Assembly (NCBI RefSeq): GCF_008360935.1
Contig: NZ_SRXO01000011.1
Coordinates: 124,001-188,000 of the forward strand
Length of the DNA stretch: 64,000 nucleotides
Origin: Siccirubricoccus phaeus
GTDB taxonomy: Bacteria; Pseudomonadota; Alphaproteobacteria; Acetobacterales; Acetobacteraceae
Direction: 5' to 3'
Both the position numbers and the translations under genes were made by a program. The notes below the pieces were generated by a model that saw only the letters and a program-made list of their open reading frames with translations, was not told the DNA's origin and made no database searches. Positions within the stretch are counted from its first letter, which is position 1; every line of letters starts with the position of its first letter. Shown here one piece after another: positions 16,535 to 25,377 of the stretch.

Positions 16535-17032
16535 TCAGCCTTGCCGTAATTGCAGCAATGCCCGCTCCACCACCGCCTCCGGCGCCGCATCCACGGCAAG
16601 GGTGATCGCCCCTTCCGCTTCCCCCGGCGCTTCCAGCGCGGCGAATTGGCTGGCCATCAGCCCGGGCGGCATGAAGTGGCCCTGCCGCGCCGCCTGGCGG
16701 GCGCTGATCAGCGCCGGGTCGCCGGCGAGGTGGACCAGTCGCAACCCCGGGCAGGCCTGCCGCAGCCGGTCGCGATAGGCGCGCTTCAGGGCGGAGCAGG
16801 CGACGACGCCCCCCGCCGCCCCGCGCGCCGCCAGCCAGGCGCCGATCGCATCCAGCCAGGGCCAGCGATCCTCATCCGTCAGGGGTTGGCCGCTGCTCAT
16901 CTTGGCGATGTTCGCCGCCGGGTGGAACGCGTCCGCATCGGCGTATTCCACGCCCAGCGCCGCGGCCAACCTCGGCCCGATGGTGCTCTTCCCGGCGCCG
17001 GAGACGCCCATGAGCAGGACCGCCTGGCTCAT
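16535..17032 (-). CDS. gntK: Gluconokinase
   Basis: Phosphorylates D-gluconate to 6-phosphogluconate with ATP; 165 residues, the typical length of the thermoresistant/GntK family. Walker A GVSGAGKST at 9-17, then ADADAFHPAANIAKMSSGQPLTDEDRWPWL, the sugar-site signature of the family, VVACSALKRAYRDRLR, and GHFMPPGLMASQFAALE. Its ATG overlaps the stop of gnd by four bases (17029-17032), so translation is probably coupled. Together the two genes route gluconate into the oxidative pentose phosphate pathway. Confidence 0.95.
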   Translation of the reverse strand: MSQAVLLMGVSGAGKSTIGPRLAAALGVEYADADAFHPAANIAKMSSGQPLTDEDRWPWLDAIGAWLAARGAAGGVVACSALKRAYRDRLRQACPGLRLVHLAGDPALISARQAARQGHFMPPGLMASQFAALEAPGEAEGAITLAVDAAPEAVVERALLQLRQG

Positions 17033-18006
17033 TCCTTCTTCGCTTCCAGATGCCCGCCGAAGCCCTTGCGCTGGGCGGAGAGCACCTTGCCGCTGAAGCG
17101 GTCCTCGTCCCGGCTGGCGAAGCGGGCAAACAGGGCGGCGGCCAGCACCGGCGCCTGCACCGCGCTGGCGACCGCCGCATCCACCGTCCAGCGCCCCTCG
17201 CCGCTGTCCGAGACATGGCCAGAGAAGCCCTCCAGCTTCGGGTCCTGGGCGAGGGCCTGGGCGGTCAGGTCCAGCAGCCAGCTCGCCACCACGCTGCCGC
17301 GGCGCCAGGCCTCGGTGATCTCCGGCAGGTTCAGCGCCAGCCGGTGCTCTTCGGGCAGGGAAGGGCTGTCGGCATGGTGCAGGATGTCGAGGCCTTCGGC
17401 GAAGGCCTGCATCATGCCGTATTCGATGCCGTTATGGATCATCTTGGTGAAGTGGCCGGCGCCGTTGGGCCCGGCATGGACATAGCCCTGCTCGGCGCGC
17501 GGGTCGCCGGCGTAGCCGGGGGTGGGGGGCGCGCTGTCCTTGCCGGGCACCAGCGCCTGGAAGATCGGGTCCAGCCGCGCCACCACCTCCGCCTCGCCGC
17601 CGATCATCAGGCAGTAGCCGCGGGAGAGGCCCCAGACGCCGCCGGAGGTGCCGATATCGAGGAAATGCAGCCCCTTCTCGCGCAGCGCGGCGCCGCGACG
17701 GATGCTGTCCTTCCACATGGAATTGCCGCCATCGATCAGCACATCGCCGGGGGAGAGCAGCCCGGCGAGGGTCAGCAGCGCCGCCTCCGTCGCCGCGCCG
17801 GCGGGCAGCATGACCCAGATGGCGCGCGGCGCCTCCAGCGCGGCGACCATGGCGGGCAGGTCCGCCACCGGCCTGGCGCCGAGGGCAGCCAGCTCGGCCC
17901 CTGGGGCGGGGTCCCGGTCATAGGCGACGCAGTGATGCCCGGCCGCCTGCAGCCGCCGCACGATGTTGCCGCCCATGCGGCCGAGCCCGACCATGCCGAG
18001 TTGCAT
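17029..18006 (-). CDS. gnd: 6-phosphogluconate dehydrogenase, decarboxylating (short YqeC/GndA type)
   Basis: Oxidises 6-phosphogluconate to ribulose 5-phosphate and CO2. At 325 residues it is the short bacterial form, often NAD-preferring, rather than the 470-residue form. Seen: Rossmann motif GLGRMGGN at about 7-14, IDGGNSMWKDS, DIGTSGGVWGL, and the catalytic HFTKMIHNGIEYGMMQA with Lys and His. ATG at 18006 follows GGGAGAGTGTGCCA. It is the first gene of a gnd-gntK operon. The upstream 480 bp consists mainly of inverted repeats. Confidence 0.94.
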   Translation of the reverse strand: MQLGMVGLGRMGGNIVRRLQAAGHHCVAYDRDPAPGAELAALGARPVADLPAMVAALEAPRAIWVMLPAGAATEAALLTLAGLLSPGDVLIDGGNSMWKDSIRRGAALREKGLHFLDIGTSGGVWGLSRGYCLMIGGEAEVVARLDPIFQALVPGKDSAPPTPGYAGDPRAEQGYVHAGPNGAGHFTKMIHNGIEYGMMQAFAEGLDILHHADSPSLPEEHRLALNLPEITEAWRRGSVVASWLLDLTAQALAQDPKLEGFSGHVSDSGEGRWTVDAAVASAVQAPVLAAALFARFASRDEDRFSGKVLSAQRKGFGGHLEAKKE

Positions 18007-18486
18007 TGGCACACTCTCCCTATGGCGCCACCCGGTGGTGGTGCGGGCGCGCATTCTGCGCGCTCGACACCGTCGGGCGCATTCCAAGCGAACGCCATGG
18101 GGCCTCGGCGCTGTCAAGGCTGCGGCTTCGCTGCACGGCGCGAAGCGCGGCTCCGGCCTTGACAGCGCCGAGGCCCCATGGCCCTGGGCAAGGTGGCCTT
18201 CGACGGCGTCGAAGGCCCTGCAGAGGGCCTTCGCTGCCACGACAGTTGCTGTGGCAGACTGATGTGCCCCGGTGCCGCCGGGCGCGCCTGCTGCACCTTG
18301 CACCGCCCGTTGCCCTGGCGCGGCCTTGCCGCGACAGGCTGTGCGTGGCCCCGGCCGCAGGGCGTTCGCAGGTCCCGGGCTCGCCCCAGGCCGGCGCTGC
18401 GCACCGTCTTGGGCCCCCGCGAAGGCGCGTAGCGGCTTCGTGGGGAGACAACCCGTGAAGGCGCGCAGCGACGTCGCGGGGGGAGA
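18007..18486. repeat. Repeat-filled spacer with a 26-bp inverted repeat and family D copy 2
   Basis: Arms 18095-18120 and 18156-18181 (CCATGGGGCCTCGGCGCTGT...) are perfect 26-bp complements around a 35-base loop. Further hairpins follow: GCCTTCGACGGCGTCGAAGGC and TGCCACGACAGTTGCTGTGGCA. Then 18301-18350 is the reverse complement of the block near 7150, and 18412-18480 repeats GCGAAGGCGCG-type hairpins. No gene is apparent. Confidence 0.7.
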
Positions 18487-19452
18487 TCAATCGCTGGCGC
18501 GAATGCCCAGGTCGCGGACCAACGCCGTCCAGCGCGCCCGCTCGGCGGCCGCCACGCGCCGCAGCGCCGCGCCATCCTCGCCCTTCGGCTCGGCGCCCAG
18601 CCCCGCCAGCTTCTCCCGCAGCGCCGGGTCGCGCGCCGCGCCGATGGCGGCGTCGCGCAGCCGCGTCGCCTGCTCCGCCGGCAGCCGCGCCGGGCCGAAC
18701 AGCCCGAACCACACCTCGCTCTCGAAGCCCGGCACCGCCCGGGAGATGGCGGGCAGGCCGGGCACCAGCGGCGTCTCCGCACCCCCCACCCCCAGCGCCC
18801 GGACGGCGCCGGAGGCGAGGTGCGGCGCGGCGGTGGAGGGCGTGTCGAACAGCGCATGCACGTCGCCGCGCCGCAGCTCGGCATAGACCTGGCCGGTGCC
18901 GCGATAGGGCACATGCACCATCTGCAGCTTCGCCAGCGCGGCGAACAGCGCCCCGGTCAGGTGCGGCGCGGTACCGACGCCGGAGGAGCCGTAATTCACC
19001 TCGCCCGGCCGCGCCCTCGCCCAGGCGACGAAATCCTCCACCGTGGCCGCCGGCACCGCCGCGGACACCACCAGGATGTAGGGCTGGGTGGCCAGCAGCG
19101 CGATCGGGGTGAAATCCGCCTCCACGTCATAGGGCAGGTTCGGGGTGACGGCCGGGCCGGCGGAATGGGTGGAGCTGGTGGTGAAGAACAGCGTCAGCCC
19201 GTCCGGTGCCGCCCGCACCACGTTTTCCGCCGCGGGGACGCCGCCGGCGCCCGGCCGGTTGTCGATGACGACCGGCTGGCCCAGCCGCTCCGCCATGCCG
19301 GGGGCGAGGACCCGGGCCACGGCATCCGTGGCGCCGCCGGCGGGGAAGGGCAGGACGAGGCGGACCGGCTTGGCCTCCTGCGCCAGGGCGGCGGTGGCCA
19401 AGGGGGCAAGGGGCGCGGCAGCGGCAAGCCCCAGCAGCGAGCGGCGATGCAT
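18487..19452 (-). CDS. Bug family tripartite tricarboxylate transporter substrate-binding protein (1)
   Basis: Periplasmic solute receptor of the TctC/Bug family, 321 residues. Residues 1-24 look like a signal peptide (RRSLLGLAAAAPLAPL ... ALAQ). Mature features: VRLVLPFPAGGATDAVARVLAPGMAERLGQPVVIDNRPGAGG with the conserved PAGG and DNRPGAGG loops, and GSSGVGTAPHLTGALFA. No TctA/TctB membrane genes are nearby, so it is an orphan receptor, as is common in Roseomonas-like and Bordetella-like genomes. The ligand, probably a carboxylate, cannot be predicted. Confidence 0.92.
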   Translation of the reverse strand: MHRRSLLGLAAAAPLAPLATAALAQEAKPVRLVLPFPAGGATDAVARVLAPGMAERLGQPVVIDNRPGAGGVPAAENVVRAAPDGLTLFFTTSSTHSAGPAVTPNLPYDVEADFTPIALLATQPYILVVSAAVPAATVEDFVAWARARPGEVNYGSSGVGTAPHLTGALFAALAKLQMVHVPYRGTGQVYAELRRGDVHALFDTPSTAAPHLASGAVRALGVGGAETPLVPGLPAISRAVPGFESEVWFGLFGPARLPAEQATRLRDAAIGAARDPALREKLAGLGAEPKGEDGAALRRVAAAERARWTALVRDLGIRASD

Positions 19453-19746
19453 GGAAGGTCCTCAAGGGGGCCGGAAACGGCGCCGGCAGGCCATATGCCG
19501 CGCCGAAGCCGGCAGGAAAAGCAAGCGCCGGGCCGGAGGGCTGCCGCGCGCGCCCCTCTCTCCCCCCCGCCATGCGGGGGGATGCCATTGGGCCATGCGA
19601 GACGCCGGGCGCCGCCCCTGCCGGCCCAGCCTCCCTCCCCTGCCGGCGCGTTGCGGGCCTGGCGCCGTCTGCGCCGGCGGCAGCCAGCCACGGCGAGATG
19701 CCGGGGCCTCCGCAAGCGCTGACGGGCATGGCAGGATGCGGCGGCG

Positions 19747-20430
19747 ATGCTGTTCTCCGCTGCGTTCCGGCCCGGCGCGAGCCAGGCCCTGGGGGCTCCG
19801 GCCGTGGCCATGGGCGTCACCTTCCTCGCCTTCGGGGCGGCGGTGGCGGCCAGCGGGCTGGGGCTGGGCTGGGCGCTGGGCGCCTCCCTGCTGGTCTATG
19901 GCATGGCGGGGCAGGTGGTGCTGCTGGGCGGCGCGGCGGGGCCGGCGCTGCCGGCGGTGCTGGGCGCCACGGCGGCCAATGCGCGGTTCCTGCCCATGGC
20001 GGTGGCCATCGGTCCGCTGCTCGGGCCACCCGGCTGGCGGCGCTGGCTGGCGCTGCCCTTCATCGCCATCACCCCCTGGGCGGCGGCGATGCGGGTGCTG
20101 CCCGGCCTGGCGGCGGAGGCGCGGCTGGCCTGGTTCCTCAGCTTTGCCCTGGCCTCCTGGGTGGTGGCGGGGCTGGCGACGGTGGCGGGCTTCCTGGCGG
20201 CGCCGCTGCTGGGACCAGCGACCTTGGCGGCGCTGGTCTTCGCCAACCCGCTCTATTTCGCGCTGCTGATGGCGGATGACCTGACACGCCCCGGGCCGCG
20301 GCGGGCGGTGCTGGCGGGCGTGCTGGCGGCGCCGCTGGCGCTATGGCTGCCGGCGGCCTGGGGCGTGCTGGCGGCCGGGCTGCTGGGCGGCACCGCCGCC
20401 TTCCTGCTGGGGCGGCATGAGCGGCCCTGA
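19747..20430 (+). CDS. azlC: AzlC family branched-chain amino acid exporter, large subunit
   Basis: Membrane protein of 227 residues with about six hydrophobic segments, pairing with AzlD to export branched-chain amino acids or analogues such as azaleucine. Family elements: AVAMGVTFLAFGAAVAASGLG near residues 19-40, LLVYGMAGQVVLLG at about 50-63, and the ATAANARFLPMAVAIGP segment (equivalent to the NxRxxxYS-type region). ATG at 19747 follows AGGATGCGGCGGCG. It overlaps azlD by 14 bases. It diverges from a Bug receptor. Confidence 0.88.
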   Translation: MLFSAAFRPGASQALGAPAVAMGVTFLAFGAAVAASGLGLGWALGASLLVYGMAGQVVLLGGAAGPALPAVLGATAANARFLPMAVAIGPLLGPPGWRRWLALPFIAITPWAAAMRVLPGLAAEARLAWFLSFALASWVVAGLATVAGFLAAPLLGPATLAALVFANPLYFALLMADDLTRPGPRRAVLAGVLAAPLALWLPAAWGVLAAGLLGGTAAFLLGRHERP

Positions 20431-20740
20431 CCTCGCCCTGCTGCTGACGGCACTGGCCATGCTGGCGCTGCGCGCCGCCGGGCTGGTGGTGGCGGGGGCG
20501 CTGGGGCCGCGGCACTGGCTGGTGCAATGGGCGGCGGCCGTCAGCCAGGCGACGCTGGCGGCCTTCGTGGCGCTGGCGGTCACGGTGCCGGGCGGGGCGC
20601 TGGCGAGCGTGCCGCTGGCGGCCAGGCTGGCCGGGCTGGCGGCGGGGCTGCTGGCCTGGCGGCTGCGCTGGGGCGGGCTGCTCGGGGCGCTGCTGGCGGG
20701 GTTGGCGGTGCTGGTGGGGGTGCGGGCGGCGATGGGCTGA
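20417..20740 (+). CDS. azlD: AzlD family branched-chain amino acid exporter, small subunit
   Basis: A 107-residue, highly hydrophobic protein with about four membrane segments and RAAGLVVAG near the N-terminus. Size, position and the 14-base overlap with the azlC end identify it as the AzlD partner. Translation is probably coupled to azlC. Sequence conservation is low in this family, so the assignment leans on context. Confidence 0.82.
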   Translation: MSGPDLALLLTALAMLALRAAGLVVAGALGPRHWLVQWAAAVSQATLAAFVALAVTVPGGALASVPLAARLAGLAAGLLAWRLRWGGLLGALLAGLAVLVGVRAAMG

Positions 20741-20773
20741 GGACACGGACATGCAGCCGCCGCACGGCGTCCC

Positions 20774-20888
20774 GGTGTCCTGATCCCGCAGTCCTGCGGG
20801 CTTCGTTCCCGGCCGCCGGCCTGTGTTTCCAGTGGCCCGCTTGTCCGTTCCGGTCGCTGGACGTCCAGCGACCTTCGCGGGCAGGCCC
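20774..20888. repeat. CTAG-type intergenic element, family B copy 3
   Basis: Runs GGTGTCCTGATCCCGCAGTCC...GTGTTTCCAGTGGCCCGCTTG...GGTCGCTGGACGTCCAGCGACC...CGCGGGCAGGCCC. The order matches the element at 16208-16329 read in reverse, but the terminal CTAG bases have been lost. Confidence 0.72.
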
Positions 20889-20900
20889 TCCTCATGGTCC

Positions 20901-21112
20901 CTAGAGCGTGATCGGTTTCGGTCGAATCGACCGAAACTGTGAATCACGTGACCGAACAATGAGCTAGAGCGGGGCGGGTGAGCGCAGCTCAGCCGATCCC
21001 ACTCTAGAGAGGTTTCACGCCGACTGTGCAGCGCGAAACCGCTCTAGCTTATGGATTGTGGAGCAGATTCACGCCTCCGGGCGATGCCGCCCTCCGGCGA
21101 TCTGCTCTAGCT
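20901..21112. repeat. Run of four CTAGAGC-type palindromes (family C)
   Basis: Four consecutive imperfect palindromes, each bounded by CTAGAGC/GCTCTAG-type ends: about 20901-20968 (GGTTTCGGTCGAATCGACCGAAAC core), 20964-21008, 21003-21048 (GGTTTCACGCC ... GCGCGAAACC) and 21045-21112 (GAGCAGATTCACGCC ... GGCGATCTGCTC). Neighbouring elements share their CTAG ends. Together with the family B copy they occupy nearly all of the 451-bp spacer. Confidence 0.75.
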
Positions 21113-21191
21113 TGCCGAGGGCAAGGGCCCGGAAGGCAGCGCATGGCACGGCGGAGGCCCCGAAGGCGCCGCCCGCCTGTTCCTGCCCCGC

Positions 21192-22148
21192 CTATTCCTG
21201 CCGGAGCCCCTCCGCCCGGATCATCGCCGCGGCGAAGCTCCGGTACTCGGCCATGGCGGCGGCCATCTCCTCCGGCCTGCTGCCGACCGGGGTCATGCCC
21301 AGCACCTCCAGCCGCGCCAGCACCTCCCGGTCGGCCAGCGCCGCCACCACGGCCTGGTGCAGCCGCGCGATGCAGCCGGGCGGCGTGCCGGAAGGCGCCC
21401 AGAGGCTGGTCGCCTCCGACCGCTCGAAGCCCGGGAAGCCCTGCTCCGCCACGGTCGGCACATCGGGCAGGGACGCCATGCGCTGCGGCGAGGAGACGCC
21501 GAGGGCGCGCAGCTTGCCCTCCCGCACCAGCGGCACCGCCTGGGGCAGGGTGGAGAAGCCGAAATCCGTGTCGCCGCCCATCACCCCGGCAATGGACTGG
21601 CTGCCGCCGCGGTAATTGACATGCGTCGCGGTGATCCCCGCCCGGCGCATCAGCATCACGCAGGTCATGTGCGGCCCGCCCACGATGCCGGAGGAGAAAT
21701 AGGTCATCCGCCCCGCCGCCTGCCGCGCCATCTCCAGGAGCTGGTCCAGGCTCTGCGCCGGATAGTCGGCCCTGACCACCAGCAGCAGCGGCGCCGAGGT
21801 GAGCTGGGAGACCGGGGTGAAGGCCGCCTCGGGATCGTAGGGCAGGTTCCGCAGCAGCATCGGGTTGGTGACGATGCCGAGGCCGGTGGCGAGCAGGGTG
21901 TAGCCGTCCGGCGCCGCCCGTGCCGCCTCCGCCTCGCCGATCGAGCCGGAGGCGCCGCCGCGATTGTCGAGCACCACCGGCTGGCCGAGAAAGCGGCTCA
22001 TCGGGACGGAGACGAGGCGGGTCGGGGTATCGACGCCGCCGCCGGCCGGCCAGGCCACGACGACGCGGATGGGCCGGTTGGGATAGGCCTCCTGCGCCAG
22101 GGCGGGGGTCGCCAGCAGCAGCGCCGGCAGGGCGCGACGGGTGAGCAT
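21192..22148 (-). CDS. Bug family tripartite tricarboxylate transporter substrate-binding protein (2)
   Basis: 318-residue periplasmic receptor with a signal peptide at 1-19 (RRALPALLLATPALAQ). Conserved loops: IRVVVAWPAGGGVDTPTRL, VVLDNRGGASGSIG, APDGYTLLA, and FGFSTLPQAVPLVREGKLRALGVSS. It starts 3 bases after the stop of the next upstream gene, another receptor with closely similar order of motifs (WPPGGGADIPMRL, SGSVGAGV), suggesting duplication and co-transcription. Confidence 0.92.
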   Translation of the reverse strand: MLTRRALPALLLATPALAQEAYPNRPIRVVVAWPAGGGVDTPTRLVSVPMSRFLGQPVVLDNRGGASGSIGEAEAARAAPDGYTLLATGLGIVTNPMLLRNLPYDPEAAFTPVSQLTSAPLLLVVRADYPAQSLDQLLEMARQAAGRMTYFSSGIVGGPHMTCVMLMRRAGITATHVNYRGGSQSIAGVMGGDTDFGFSTLPQAVPLVREGKLRALGVSSPQRMASLPDVPTVAEQGFPGFERSEATSLWAPSGTPPGCIARLHQAVVAALADREVLARLEVLGMTPVGSRPEEMAAAMAEYRSFAAAMIRAEGLRQE

Positions 22149-22151
22149 CCG

Positions 22152-23126
22152 CTATTCGACCCTGATGTTCTCCGCCTGGATGATCGCCCCCAGCCGGTTC
22201 CGCTGGTCGTTGTAGAAGGCCTGGAACTGCTCCGGCGTGCTCCCCACCGGGATCATGCCCAGCTCGCCCAGCCGCTTGATCGCGTTCGGGTCCCGCATCC
22301 CCGCCTGGGCCGCCTCCGCCAGCCGGGCGATGACCGGGGCCGGCGTCCCTGTCGGCGTGTAGAAGCCCAGCCAGTCGGCGATATCGAAATCCGGGAAGCC
22401 CTGCTCCTGCACCGTCGGCACCTCCGCCAGGGCGGGCAGGCGTTCATTGATGGAGACGGCGAGGCCGCGCAGCCGCCCTTCCTTCACCAGCGGCGTCGCC
22501 TGCGGCAGGGTGGAGAAGACGAATTCCGCATCCCCCGCCAGGATGCCCGCGATGGAGGCCGCGCCGCCGCGATAGGAGACATGGTTCGCCGTCACCTTCG
22601 CCCGGCTCAGCAGCAGGGCCGGCGCCAGATGCGTCATCGTCCCGACGCCGGAGGAGCCGAAGGGAATCTGCCCCGGCGCCGCCCGCATCCGCTCCAGCAG
22701 CTCCCCCAGATTCCGCGCCGGATGGTCCGCCCGCACCACGCAGAGCAGCGGCGAGCGCACCATCTGGCTGACCGGCGTCAACTGCTTCGCGAAATCATAG
22801 GGCAGCCCGGGAATCAGCAGATGGTTCACCGAGCCGCCGGCGGTATCCGCCAGCGTCGTGTAGCCATCCGGCGCCGCCTGGGCCACCACCCCGGCGCCGA
22901 CCGAGCCGGAGGCGCCCGCCCGGTTCTCCAGCACCAGCGTCTGGCCGAGCACCTGCTGCATGGCGGGGGCGGCCAGGCGCATCGGGATGTCCGCCCCGCC
23001 CCCGGGCGGCCAGGAGATGACCACCCGCACCGGCCGGGTCGGCCAGCCGATATCCGAGGCGCGGGCGATGGCGGGGGCGGCAAGCGGCAGGGCCAGTAGC
23101 GCACGGCGGCCCGGCGAAGCGGTCAT
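22152..23126 (-). CDS. Bug family tripartite tricarboxylate transporter substrate-binding protein (3)
   Basis: 324-residue periplasmic receptor; signal peptide at about 1-22 (GRRALLALPLAAPAIARA). Conserved: VRVVISWPPGGGADIPMRL, LENRAGASGSVGAG, GSSGVGTMTHLAPALLL, FVFSTLPQATPLVKEGRLRGLAVS. ATG at 23126 follows GGGAGGATGTTCC, and an upstream in-frame start was rejected for lack of such a site. First gene of a two-receptor operon; a dioxygenase gene diverges from it. Ligand unknown. Confidence 0.92.
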   Translation of the reverse strand: MTASPGRRALLALPLAAPAIARASDIGWPTRPVRVVISWPPGGGADIPMRLAAPAMQQVLGQTLVLENRAGASGSVGAGVVAQAAPDGYTTLADTAGGSVNHLLIPGLPYDFAKQLTPVSQMVRSPLLCVVRADHPARNLGELLERMRAAPGQIPFGSSGVGTMTHLAPALLLSRAKVTANHVSYRGGAASIAGILAGDAEFVFSTLPQATPLVKEGRLRGLAVSINERLPALAEVPTVQEQGFPDFDIADWLGFYTPTGTPAPVIARLAEAAQAGMRDPNAIKRLGELGMIPVGSTPEQFQAFYNDQRNRLGAIIQAENIRVE

Positions 23127-23353
23127 GGAACATCCTCCCAGTCTCGTTGCCGCCATCCTGCCGTCCCGGCGGCCCCGGCGGAAAGGCTTTGTTTGCGGCG
23201 GGGCGACGGGCCTAGCCTGGGGCCTGGCGACCCGGGACCAAAGCCACCGGCCTCCGGTCCCGGGCCGCCTGTTCGCGGAGCAGAACCACGCCTGCGGGCG
23301 TGCCGCCGCAGGGCGGTCTGCTTCAGGGGAAACGCCAGAAGAAGGGACGGACC

Positions 23354-24154
23354 ATGCAGCTCTCCGCCGACCAGATCGCCCAATTCCAGGAAGAGGGATG
23401 GCTCTTCCTGCCCGAGACCTTCTCGCCCGAGGAAGTGGCCGTGCTGCGGGAGGAGGCGGAGGCCATCTACGCCGTGCAGCGCCCGGAGATCTGGCGAGAG
23501 AAATCCGGCGCGCCGCGCACCGCCTTCGCCGCCCATACCTACAACGAGGCCTTCCGCCTGCTCGGCGCGCATCCGCGGCTGATCCGCCCGGTGGAGCAGA
23601 TCTTCGGCGAACAACTCTACATGCACCAGTTCAAGATCAACGCGAAGGCGGCCTTCACCGGCGATGTCTGGCAATGGCACCAGGATTACGGCACCTGGGC
23701 GCGCGATGACGGCATGCCGGAGCCGCGGGCGATGAACATCTCCGTCTTCCTCGATGAGGTGATGCCGATCAACGGGCCGCTGATGCTGATCCCGCGCAGC
23801 CACCGCCATGGCACGCTGGCGGCGGGGCATGATGTCAGCACCACCAGCTACCCGCTCTGGACCCTGGACGACGAGATGGTGACGAAGCTGGTGGCCGAGG
23901 GCGGCATCGTGGCCCCGACCGGCCGGCCGGGCGGGGTGCTGCTGTTCCACGGCAATCTGGTGCATGGCTCGGCGCCGAACATCACGCCCTATCCGCGGAA
24001 GATCGTCTACCTGACGCTGAACGCGGTCTCGAACCACATCCGCCGGCCGACGCGGCCGGACTGGATCGCGCACCGGGATTTCACCCCCATCCTGCCGGTG
24101 CCGGAGGATGCGCTGACCGAATACGCCCGGCGCGGACGGCGGGCCGCGGCCTGA
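23354..24154 (+). CDS. Phytanoyl-CoA dioxygenase family protein (EctD-like)
   Basis: Fe(II)/2-oxoglutarate-dependent oxygenase, 266 residues. The metal triad is visible as His109 and Asp111 in WQWHQDYGTWARDDGMP and His204 in FHGNLVHGSAPN. The first motif is very close to the ectoine hydroxylase signature WHSDFETWHxEDGMP, but no ectABC genes are present, so hydroxylation of ectoine itself is unproven. ATG at 23354 follows AGAAGAAGGGACGG. The divergent Bug receptors may take up its substrate (inference). Confidence 0.87.
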   Translation: MQLSADQIAQFQEEGWLFLPETFSPEEVAVLREEAEAIYAVQRPEIWREKSGAPRTAFAAHTYNEAFRLLGAHPRLIRPVEQIFGEQLYMHQFKINAKAAFTGDVWQWHQDYGTWARDDGMPEPRAMNISVFLDEVMPINGPLMLIPRSHRHGTLAAGHDVSTTSYPLWTLDDEMVTKLVAEGGIVAPTGRPGGVLLFHGNLVHGSAPNITPYPRKIVYLTLNAVSNHIRRPTRPDWIAHRDFTPILPVPEDALTEYARRGRRAAA

Positions 24155-24307
24155 GAGCAGGGGCTTCCCGCCCCTGCACCCCCGCCCGGAGCGTCCGGCC
24201 TGCCGGCGATCGCGCGCCGGGCGCCGCCGCCCTCGCCATGGCGGCCATTGCCGGATCGCTGCCCGGCCGGAGGGCCGCCGGCGGAGGCTTCGCGCCGGCT
24301 GCCCGCC

Positions 24308-25267
24308 CTACCGCAGCCCCGGCCTTCCCGCCCGCAGCCAGGCGATCGTCTCCCGCAGCCCCGCCTCCAGCGTCACCGGCTCCCCGAGCCCCAGCGCTGC
24401 CCGCGAGGCCGCCGGGTCGCCGAGCGAGTGCCGGATCTCCCCGCTGCGCGCCGGCGCCTGCCGCAATTCCAGCACGGTGCCGCAGAGGCCGGCGATCGCC
24501 GCCGCCAGCTCCCGCACCGCGACCGGCCGCCCGGTGCAGAGGTTGAACACCGGGGCGGCGGCGGAGGCCTGGCGCATCGCCGCCAGCAGCCCGGCCACGA
24601 TATCCGCCACGAAGATGAAATCCCGCGTCTGGCCGCCATCGCCGAAGACAGTCACCTTCTCGCCGCGCACCAGCTTCTCGCAGAAGATGGAGATCACGCC
24701 GGAATAGGGCGAGGACGGGTCCTGCCGCGGCCCGAACACGTTGAAGAAGCGCAGCCCCGTGGTCGGCAGCCCATGCACCACCCCGCCGACCCTGGCATGC
24801 AGCTCGCAGCCCAGCTTGTCCGCGCCATAGGCGGAGAGCGGGCGGGTCGCCGCGGCCTCGGTCAGCGGCAGCGATTCCGGCTCCCCATAGACGGCGGCGG
24901 AGGAGGCGTAGACCACGGGCACCGCCTCCGGCCTGCCGCGGGCACGGGTCTCGGCCACCGCTGCTTCGAGCACCGCCACGGTGGCGCTGAGATTGACCCG
25001 GTGGGTGCCCGCCCAGTCCCGCCGCCCCCGCTCCACCGAGGCGATGGCGGCCAGATGGAAGCAGCCCGCCACCCCCGCCATGGCATCCCGCAGCGCGGCG
25101 GGGTCGGCGCAATCGGCGCGGATCAGCTCGGCGCCCGGGGCGAGATTGGCGAGATGGCCGGAGGACAGGTCATCCAGCACCCGCACCGCATGCCCCGCCG
25201 CCAGCAGCGCGGCGGTGAGGTGGGAGCCGATGAAGCCGCAGCCGCCGGTCACGAGATAGCTTGCCAT
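24308..25267 (-). CDS. NAD-dependent epimerase/dehydratase (UDP-glucose 4-epimerase-like)
   Basis: Extended short-chain dehydrogenase of 319 residues acting on nucleotide sugars. NAD site TGGCGFIGS at 7-15, D32 of LDDLSSG binding the ribose, catalytic Ser122/123 in YASSAAVYGE, Tyr147 and Lys151 in SAYGADK, and substrate segment FFNVFGPRQDPSSPYSGVISIF. ATG at 25267 follows a GGGAAGGGCAGG leader. It is the first sugar-nucleotide gene beside the exosortase exopolysaccharide cluster, separated by a tandem array, and probably supplies a sugar for that polymer. Confidence 0.88.
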   Translation of the reverse strand: MASYLVTGGCGFIGSHLTAALLAAGHAVRVLDDLSSGHLANLAPGAELIRADCADPAALRDAMAGVAGCFHLAAIASVERGRRDWAGTHRVNLSATVAVLEAAVAETRARGRPEAVPVVYASSAAVYGEPESLPLTEAAATRPLSAYGADKLGCELHARVGGVVHGLPTTGLRFFNVFGPRQDPSSPYSGVISIFCEKLVRGEKVTVFGDGGQTRDFIFVADIVAGLLAAMRQASAAAPVFNLCTGRPVAVRELAAAIAGLCGTVLELRQAPARSGEIRHSLGDPAASRAALGLGEPVTLEAGLRETIAWLRAGRPGLR

Positions 25268-25377
25268 CCTGCCCTTCCCTTTGGGCGTGCGGCATTCGCC
25301 GCCCCGCACGCCCTGCCCTTGCATCTCGTCGCATGTTTCACGCCGGCCGGTGAACCCGGTTCAGGCGCCGCTCTCCG

